Shown: piece by piece, positions 56,704 to 64,000 of the stretch | Layout: each line of letters opens with the position of its first letter | Position numbering within the stretch: the first letter of the stretch is position 1 | Source: Pseudactinotalea suaedae | GTDB taxonomy: Bacteria > Actinomycetota > Actinomycetes > Actinomycetales > Beutenbergiaceae | Assembly (NCBI RefSeq): GCF_009733815.1 | Contig: NZ_WNXY01000007.1 | Coordinates: 62,001 to 126,000 of the forward strand | Direction: 5' to 3' | DNA length: 64,000 bases | Notes under the pieces: generated by a model | What the model saw: only the letters and a program-made list of their open reading frames with translations | Told to the model about the DNA's origin: nothing | Database searches by the model: none | Translations under genes and position numbers: made by a program

Positions 56704-57393
56704 TTAGCTCTCGATGAACTGGCCGGCGGCCTCGAGGACGTCCGCCATCGGGAGGTTGGCCTCGAACGGCGCGGGGAACGGGTTGCCACCCATGAGGTCG
56801 GCGACGACCGCGGCGTGCCGGGACTCGACGCCCGCGATGGCGGCAGCCGTCCCGAGGATCTCGGCGTCGGTGATCAGCGCAACCTGGCCGTGGTAGGCCT
56901 GCACACCGAGCTCCTCGAACATCGATGCTGTCTCGAGGAACGTGTCGCGGTCCGTGAAGGTGCCGTCGGGGAACATGAAGGTCGGTGACTCGACGGGCGT
57001 ACCGCCGAGGTCCGTGATCAGCTGCGTGATGCCATCGACGTGGCCCTGCTCGTGATCGCGGATCGGGGTCACCAGCTCGAGCTCACGCTCATCGGTGAGG
57101 ACTCCCTCGGAGATGCCCTGCGTGTAGAACTCCGCCTCCAGGTACTCCAACGTCAAGGCGTAGTTGAGGATGTCGATGTCGCTCGCGGTGTCGGCGAAGG
57201 CCACCGGATCGCGTCGGTTGAGCGCGACGAACGTCGCACCCACCCCGACGGCCGCTGCGCCCGCGATGAAGGTGCGGCGCGTGGACTCGGTGCGGAACTT
57301 CATCACCGGCTTCCCACCGAACAGCTGGCTGGACCGACGCGCTCGCGCCGCCCGCCCAGGGTCGACCCCGAGGGGCTCGTAGTTCTCGTGCAT
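56704..57393 (-). CDS. exported ferritin-like protein (copy 1), twin-arginine signal
   Basis: A 229-residue homologue of the next gene. A ~35-residue polar leader precedes STRRTFIAGAAAVGVGATFV, a twin-arginine signal, so the folded metalloprotein is probably exported by Tat. The bundle repeats the ligand motifs EYLEAEFYTQG, DHEQGHVDG and ESRHAAVVA. The start is uncertain: ATG 57393 or GTG 57402. The two copies probably arose by tandem duplication and may form a heteromer. A sortase gene lies 123 bp upstream on the same strand, but no LPxTG-type sorting signal is present in either copy. Confidence 0.85.
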   Translation of the reverse strand: MHENYEPLGVDPGRAARARRSSQLFGGKPVMKFRTESTRRTFIAGAAAVGVGATFVALNRRDPVAFADTASDIDILNYALTLEYLEAEFYTQGISEGVLTDERELELVTPIRDHEQGHVDGITQLITDLGGTPVESPTFMFPDGTFTDRDTFLETASMFEELGVQAYHGQVALITDAEILGTAAAIAGVESRHAAVVADLMGGNPFPAPFEANLPMADVLEAAGQFIES

Positions 57394-57524
57394 GGTTCTC
57401 ACGCCTGCTTTCTGTCGATGATGTGCTCTCTCCGCGTGACTCCCGGCCCGAGGGTCGACGACAGCGGGGTCCTGCGTTCGATCCGGACACTCCTTCCGTC
57501 TCGGATGCTGCTGGCGAAGGAGGA

Positions 57525-58241
57525 TCAGGTGGGTGGCGCTACCGCGTGGACGACGATGCGGTGCGTGAGGCTTCCCTCCGGGTGGCAGGCGAACAACGTC
57601 AGCCCGCGAACCGCGTCGTCCTCGGGTTGGGCGAGCACCTCGTTCGCGTAGTCCTCCACCGGCACCACGAGGACCTCGGTGACGACGTACGTCGTCGAGA
57701 CACCTGCCTGGGTCGTGATCCGGACCTCGTCGCCCTCGGTCAGCTCGTCGATCTCGCGGAACGGCGCCGTGTGCGTGGTCCGGTGACCGGACACCACGGC
57801 GTTGCCCAGCTGACCCGGTATCGGGGTGCCGGTCCAGTGCCCCGGACCGCGGACGAGGGTGTCCGGGTCGACGCCGTTGCCGACCTCGACGTCGAGGTCG
57901 ATCGCCGGGATCTGGAGCCGGCCGAGCACCTGGTAGGGGCCGGGGGTGGTGACGACGGACGAGACCCGCTCGGGGTCGATCGGCTGGTCGCCCGAGGTGT
58001 CGCTGAGCTGAGCCGCGAGGTCCTGGACGGTCTCGAGCGTCGGTCGCTGGTCCTCAGCGGTGGCCGCCGCGCCGAGCACGCGTTCCAGCGGCGTGCTCGG
58101 GTCGTCGACGCCCCACCCGGGGACCAGGGCGAGCGCGGTCGCGCCGAGGACGGCGGCCAACCCGGCCGCGACGCGCCGGCCGATCGGGGCGCGCCCGCCG
58201 GCTGGTCCCGAAGCGCGTCGCCGCGCTCGTGGTTGTCCCAT
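57525..58241 (-). CDS. class E-like sortase
   Basis: A 238-residue cell-wall transpeptidase. After an Arg-rich start, a signal-anchor helix (RRVAAGLAAVLGATALALVPGW) holds it in the membrane. The catalytic domain has LQIPAIDLDVEVGNGVD, the catalytic His in VVSGHRTTH, the Cys in LTLFACHPEG and the Arg in THRIVV. Sortases cut surface proteins near the C-terminus and attach them to peptidoglycan. No substrate with an LAxTG/LPxTG signal plus helix plus basic tail is encoded in the window, so it may be a housekeeping enzyme. Confidence 0.88.
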   Translation of the reverse strand: MGQPRARRRASGPAGGRAPIGRRVAAGLAAVLGATALALVPGWGVDDPSTPLERVLGAAATAEDQRPTLETVQDLAAQLSDTSGDQPIDPERVSSVVTTPGPYQVLGRLQIPAIDLDVEVGNGVDPDTLVRGPGHWTGTPIPGQLGNAVVSGHRTTHTAPFREIDELTEGDEVRITTQAGVSTTYVVTEVLVVPVEDYANEVLAQPEDDAVRGLTLFACHPEGSLTHRIVVHAVAPPT

Positions 58242-58427
58242 GGTCCTGATTCGGAGCCACGGTCGCGTCGGATTGGTGCGATCGGTGTCGCAATCGCGCG
58301 CCCGTCCGGCGCGTCACTGGCGGGATAGTGGGGGTCGTGCCCGCAGGTACGGCGGCTACTCCGGTCTCACCCTCGGCGAGCCGTGGTGGGGTCAGCCGAC
58401 CGCCGTGCGGTCAGCCGGGGTCCGGCG

Positions 58428-58838
58428 TCAGGAGACGGCGAGGCCCACAAGGTCGAGGAGGGCGAGGGCGTAGGCGTCGGCAGCGTCATCGGCACGGCCC
58501 GTGATCGGCTCGTGGCCCTCGACCTGCGCGGTGACCAGGTACTGGCCGTCGTCGCGGCTGAGGGAAACGAACGCGGCGCCGAGGAGCTCGCGCATCTGGT
58601 CCTCGCGGGGCAGCCAGAGCGTGTCCGCCGTGGGCACCGAGTCCAGCGCCCACTCGGTGGTGCCGTTGAACCCGAAGAAGTTTCCCTGCTCGTGCCGGTG
58701 CTCCTCGATCACCATCTCGGAGACGGTGAAGGTCTCGTCGGTCAGGGCCTGCTTGTCGATGCGGAACCGGTCACCGGACGTCGGCTCCCACCGCACGCCG
58801 GCGTCGCGGAGGGCTCGGGCGAGCTCGTCGGAGATCAT
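58428..58838 (-). CDS. conserved actinobacterial protein of unknown function
   Basis: A 136-residue soluble protein. It starts ISDELARALRDAGVRWEPTS, has acidic beta-rich middle parts, and contains NGTTEWALDSVPTADTLWLP with a WLPREDQMRELLG segment. Related proteins in Micrococcales often carry the name pilus assembly protein CpaE in databases, but there is no ATPase motif or receiver domain to justify it. ATG 58838 follows GATAAT by 6 nt, so it is leaderless. A decayed CpaF-like fragment lies about 230 bp upstream, which is the only pilus connection. Confidence 0.75.
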   Translation of the reverse strand: MISDELARALRDAGVRWEPTSGDRFRIDKQALTDETFTVSEMVIEEHRHEQGNFFGFNGTTEWALDSVPTADTLWLPREDQMRELLGAAFVSLSRDDGQYLVTAQVEGHEPITGRADDAADAYALALLDLVGLAVS

Positions 58839-58844
58839 CACCCC

Positions 58845-58850
58845 ATTATC
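58845..58850 (-). promoter_or_regulatory. -10 element GATAAT, leaderless promoter of the 136-residue protein
   Basis: On the minus strand GATAAT is followed by 6 nt and ATG 58838. Confidence 0.65.
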
Positions 58851-59068
58851 CGCCGACGATGGCGCAACCTGGTCATGAACCCGTTCGTCCCGAGTCGTCC
58901 TGGCTGCCGGACCTCTTTGCCGTGTCCTCCACACGCGTGTGGCACGCGCAATCGACAGGGCAAGAACCGCGCGCCTGCAACTTCCGCTGGCGGGCTCGCA
59001 GGTTTGGAGGCGAGGCGCCGCCGGCCACTGCTGCGGACCTTCCGTTCCAAGGCCCGGCATCGCGCGGC

Positions 59069-59199
59069 GGCGAAGCTCGTGGTCAGCTTCGACCGACCGG
59101 CGCGGGCGATGCAGATGTTCCAAGTTCATTGATCCAGATCTCCTCGATCTGCGGGTCGTCGAGATACTTCTGTAACGGCATCAGGCCGACGACGACGTC
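59069..59199 (-). pseudogene. remnant of a CpaF/TadA-type pilus or secretion ATPase
   Basis: In one minus-strand frame 59125-59181 reads MPLQKYLDDPQIEEIWINE, which matches the N-terminal domain of CpaF/TadA ATPases just before their catalytic core. About 15 nt further a second frame reads IARAGRSKLTTSFA (59069-59110), the continuation expected in that family (IAR-GRSELTT-like). The match thus crosses a frameshift and then stops. No Walker A or B motif follows. The base composition is less GC-rich than the surroundings. The rest of the 58851-59386 gap has no convincing gene. Confidence 0.5.
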
Positions 59200-59263
59200 A
59201 TCCGGCGCCTTTGGTTGCCCCGCTCGCATCCATGAGTCGGAGCGCCGGCTGAGCTCACCACGA

Positions 59264-59367
59264 GCGGCCGGCCGGGAGAGGTCTGCGCGGCGATGGCTGG
59301 GGCTGGCGGGAGCGCGAGGAACGAGCGCGGATGGATCTCGCCGCGCAGACCTCTCCCGGGCGGCCGC
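59264..59367. repeat. 30-bp inverted repeat with 44-nt loop, downstream of ligA
   Basis: Arms 59264-59293 and 59338-59367 are complementary at 29 of 30 positions, including a perfect 22-bp core. It begins 20 bp after the ligA stop, so it can act as a terminator or 3' stabiliser. The size (104 bp, terminal inverted repeats) also fits a small MITE-like element next to a decayed gene. Confidence 0.75.
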
Positions 59368-59386
59368 GCCCGCAACCACAACCGCT

Positions 59387-62242
<2,856 letters not shown>

Positions 62243-62246
<4 letters not shown>

Positions 62247-62698
62247 GCGTCTTCGACCCGTACAGCCAGAAGCAGCAGCCGGCGATGCCTGGCCTGAACA
62301 CCGGCAGCCAGACGCAGGTCTCCACGATGGTCCCGGTCGACATCGACGGCATCCGCACCAACCGCTACCGGTCCGGCGCCCTCAGCGCCCTCGCACCGTT
62401 CCTCGGCTACTGCAGCGTGGTCCTCGCGGCCGCGATGGGGCTCGCCGGCCTCGCCGGCCGCGCGCTGTGCCTCGAGGGCCGCCTCGATGCGGCCGTGTGC
62501 GAGGCCGAGCCGAGCCAGCTGGTGCTCCTGCCTGCCGCGGTGCTGTTCTTCGGTCTCGTCTTCGCCACCATCGGTGGCAGCCTGGCCAAGAAGCGGCGCG
62601 CGTCCGGCTCGCTGGTCGCCCTGGTGCTGGGCGTCGCGGCCCTCGTGCTCGCGACCCAGTGGTTCAGCACCACGCTGCTGGGCCTGCCCTTCCCCTAG
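62243..62698 (+). CDS. small membrane protein of unknown function
   Basis: A 151-residue protein with a ~50-residue polar Gln-rich N-terminus. Three helices follow (ALSALAPFLGYCSVVLAAAM, LVLLPAAVLFFGLVFATIGG and SLVALVLGVAALVLATQWF), with a two-Cys loop between the first two. The layout mirrors the preceding protein, so they may be distant paralogues or partners. Its ATG overlaps the previous stop. It converges on mnmA across repeat array B. Confidence 0.75.
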
Positions 62699-62777
62699 GC
62701 GTGGCACGAGCGGGCCGGGCTGACTCCCGACCTCAGTCAGCGGCGGCGACCCGCTGGGTCCGTGCGGCCCGCGAGGA

Positions 62778-62921
62778 GCGGTGAGTTAGCGCCCACCTCC
62801 CGCAGGGAGCGGTGAGTTAGCGCCCACGTGCGGTCGTCGCGTGGGCGCTATCTCACCGCCGCTGCGGTCGGGTGGGCGCTATCTCACCGCCGCTGCGGTC
62901 GCGTGGGCGCTAACTCACCGC
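62778..62921. repeat. repeat array B: two direct and three inverted copies of a 19-bp unit, 31-bp period
   Basis: GCGGTGAGTTAGCGCCCAC occurs at 62778 and 62809. Its reverse complement (GTGGGCGCTA[T/A]CTCACCGC) occurs at 62841, 62872 and 62903. Steps within each orientation are exactly 31 bp, with 12-nt spacers partly conserved (CGCTGCGGTCG-). The inner copies form a hairpin with 18 of 19 pairs. The last copy contains the TGA stop of mnmA. Confidence 0.9.
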
Positions 62922-64000
62922 GGCGCCCGGGAGAGCGAACCCCCGGAGCAGCCCACGCCGCCGCTACGAGCCCGTCGGGCGCTGGTGATGCTCGCCTGAC
63001 CGAGCACCCGGCTGCCGTGGTAGACCACGATCGACTGCCCGGCGGCGATGCCGCGCAACGGTGAGGCGAGCCGCGCGAGGAGAGCGCCGCCGTCGAGCTC
63101 GACATCGGCGGCGACCGGCTCCCCGTGCGCGCGCACCTGCACGGTCACGTCGGTCAGCGACGACGGGTCCTCACCGAGCCAGACCACGTCGCCCCCGACG
63201 ATCTCGTCGACGCTCAGCAGCGCGGCCGGGCCCACCACGACACGGTTCGCGGCCGGGTCGGTCTCGAGCACGTAGCGCGGCGCACCGTCGGCGGCCGGCA
63301 CCTGGATCCCGAGGCCCTTGCGCTGACCGACCGTGAAGCCGTAGGCACCCCGGTGGGACCCGACGACGGCGCCCGAGGTGTCGACGATCTCCCCCGGCCG
63401 CTCGCCCAGACGAGCGGACAGGAAGCCGCGCGTGTCGCCGTCGGCCACGAAGCAGATGTCGTAGGAGTCGGGCTTGGCCGAGACCGACAGGCCGCGGGCG
63501 GCCGCCTCGGCGCGCACCACGTCCTTGGACGCGACGTCGCCGAGCGGGAAGATCGAGCGCTCGAGCCGTGCACGTCCCATGACCGCGAGCACGTAGCTCT
63601 GGTCCTTGGCGAGGTCGACGGCGCGATGCAGCTCGCGCACCGTGCCAGCAGGCCCGGCGCGCTCGACGATCCGGGCGTAGTGACCGGTGCACACGGCGTC
63701 GAACCCCAGCGCCAGACCGCGGTCCAGCAGCGCCGCGAACTTGATGTGCTCGTTGCAGCGCACGCAGGGGTTGGGGGTGCGACCGGCCTCGTACTCGGAC
63801 AGGAAGTCCGCGACCACGGTCTCCTCGAACTCCTCCGAGAGGTCCCAGACGTAGTAGGGGATGCCGAGCACGTCGGCCGCGCGGCGGGCGTCGGAGGCGT
63901 CCTCGATCGAGCAGCAGCCGCGCGAGCCGTTGCGGTGCTGGGCGCGGCTGCGCGAGAGCGCCATGTGCACGCCGACGACCTCGTGCCCGGCGTCGACCGC
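62915..64000 (-). CDS. mnmA: tRNA 2-thiouridylase MnmA (5' part outside window)
   Basis: The visible 361 residues lack only the N-terminal PP-loop region. MnmA thiolates U34 of Lys, Glu and Gln tRNAs. Seen are the catalytic Cys regions [13 protein letters not shown] and [30 protein letters not shown], the second Cys in [15 protein letters not shown] and VGQRKGLGI. The C-terminal beta-barrel ends with a Ser/Arg/Gly-rich tail that runs into repeat array B and uses a TGA within it. The start lies beyond position 64000. Confidence 0.94.
   Translation of the reverse strand, partial: AVDAGHEVVGVHMALSRSRAQHRNGSRGCCSIEDASDARRAADVLGIPYYVWDLSEEFEETVVADFLSEYEAGRTPNPCVRCNEHIKFAALLDRGLALGFDAVCTGHYARIVERAGPAGTVRELHRAVDLAKDQSYVLAVMGRARLERSIFPLGDVASKDVVRAEAAARGLSVSAKPDSYDICFVADGDTRGFLSARLGERPGEIVDTSGAVVGSHRGAYGFTVGQRKGLGIQVPAADGAPRYVLETDPAANRVVVGPAALLSVDEIVGGDVVWLGEDPSSLTDVTVQVRAHGEPVAADVELDGGALLARLASPLRGIAAGQSIVVYHGSRVLGQASITSARRARSGGVGCSGGSLSRAPR

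Noticed and set aside
58330-58345. Leaderless promoter (GATAGT, 7 nt, GTG) for a plus-strand gene
   Set aside because: The frame that follows runs without protein-like composition into the antisense of the 58428-58838 gene. I see no gene for it to serve, although it may be a relic of one.
58428-58838. CpaE pilus assembly protein
   Set aside because: There is no P-loop or receiver domain. The name seems to be carried over in databases, so I left the function open.
62778-62921. Possible CRISPR array in the 31-bp-period repeats
   Set aside because: Spacers are 12-13 nt and partly conserved, the unit orientation flips in the middle, and no cas genes are present.

Overview
The window is dense, very GC-rich actinobacterial chromosome. 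Codon use is extremely GC-biased, GTG starts are common, genes are often joined by 4-bp ATGA or GTGA overlaps, and many promoters sit directly against the start codon. The content (gatCAB, NAD-dependent ligA, mnmA, LigA with an insertion, DUF2510/DUF2530 and proline-rich membrane proteins) suggests Micrococcales (Cellulomonas/Beutenbergia/Georgenia-like). That placement is inference. I see no rRNA, tRNA, CRISPR array, intact insertion sequence or prophage.

Layout. 0-5.4 kb: ABC-2 exporter, DUF2510 and pentapeptide-repeat proteins, YggS-type PLP protein, thioredoxin, lipoate ligase. 5.4-8.1 kb: endonuclease/phosphatase-fold protein and citramalate synthase cimA behind an attenuator. 8.1-12.7 kb: sugar ABC importer with a ROK regulator. 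12.8-14.4 kb: short family A DNA polymerase. 14.4-16.7 kb: ilvE and leuB. 16.7-21 kb: unrecognised membrane proteins and a GNAT. 21-24.8 kb: ilvBNC behind a second attenuator. 24.8-29.8 kb: PCD-VOC fusion, then a GH172 (DUF2961) gene with a sugar ABC importer. 29.9-31.6 kb: ilvD. 31.8-34.7 kb: small membrane protein, hydrolase, and a ribbon-helix-helix/DUF4097 operon. 34.8-45.2 kb: purine (urate/allantoin) catabolism and glyoxylate use. 45.2-49.4 kb: GH13 enzyme, thioesterase, PQQ-like surface protein. 49.5-52.8 kb: gatCAB. 53-56 kb: VOC protein, DUF2530, 5-oxoprolinase pxpABC. 56-58.8 kb: two exported ferritin-like proteins, a sortase and a small conserved protein. 59-64 kb: a decayed pilus-ATPase fragment, ligA, two membrane proteins and the 3' part of mnmA.

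How it works together. Branched-chain amino-acid genes are scattered (cimA, ilvE, leuB, ilvBNC, ilvD). Two of the units start with tiny leader ORFs rich in Ile/Val/Leu, followed by a hairpin and U-run, which is classic transcription attenuation. In the purine region a divergent IclR gene, the malic-enzyme-to-allE operon, and the malate synthase/urate oxidase operon share a 20-bp palindrome that overlaps their promoters. This fits a regulon taking urate to allantoin and feeding glyoxylate into malate and pyruvate.

Unusual structure. About twenty genes carry a TANNNT-type -10 hexamer exactly 6-7 nt before the start codon, implying leaderless mRNA. Two unrelated families of tandem/inverted ~20-bp repeats (28-bp and 31-bp periods) fill two convergent gene junctions and touch or supply the stop codons. 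An RHH gene has operator boxes phased at 11 bp. A 30-bp inverted repeat lies beside a pilus-ATPase remnant downstream of ligA.
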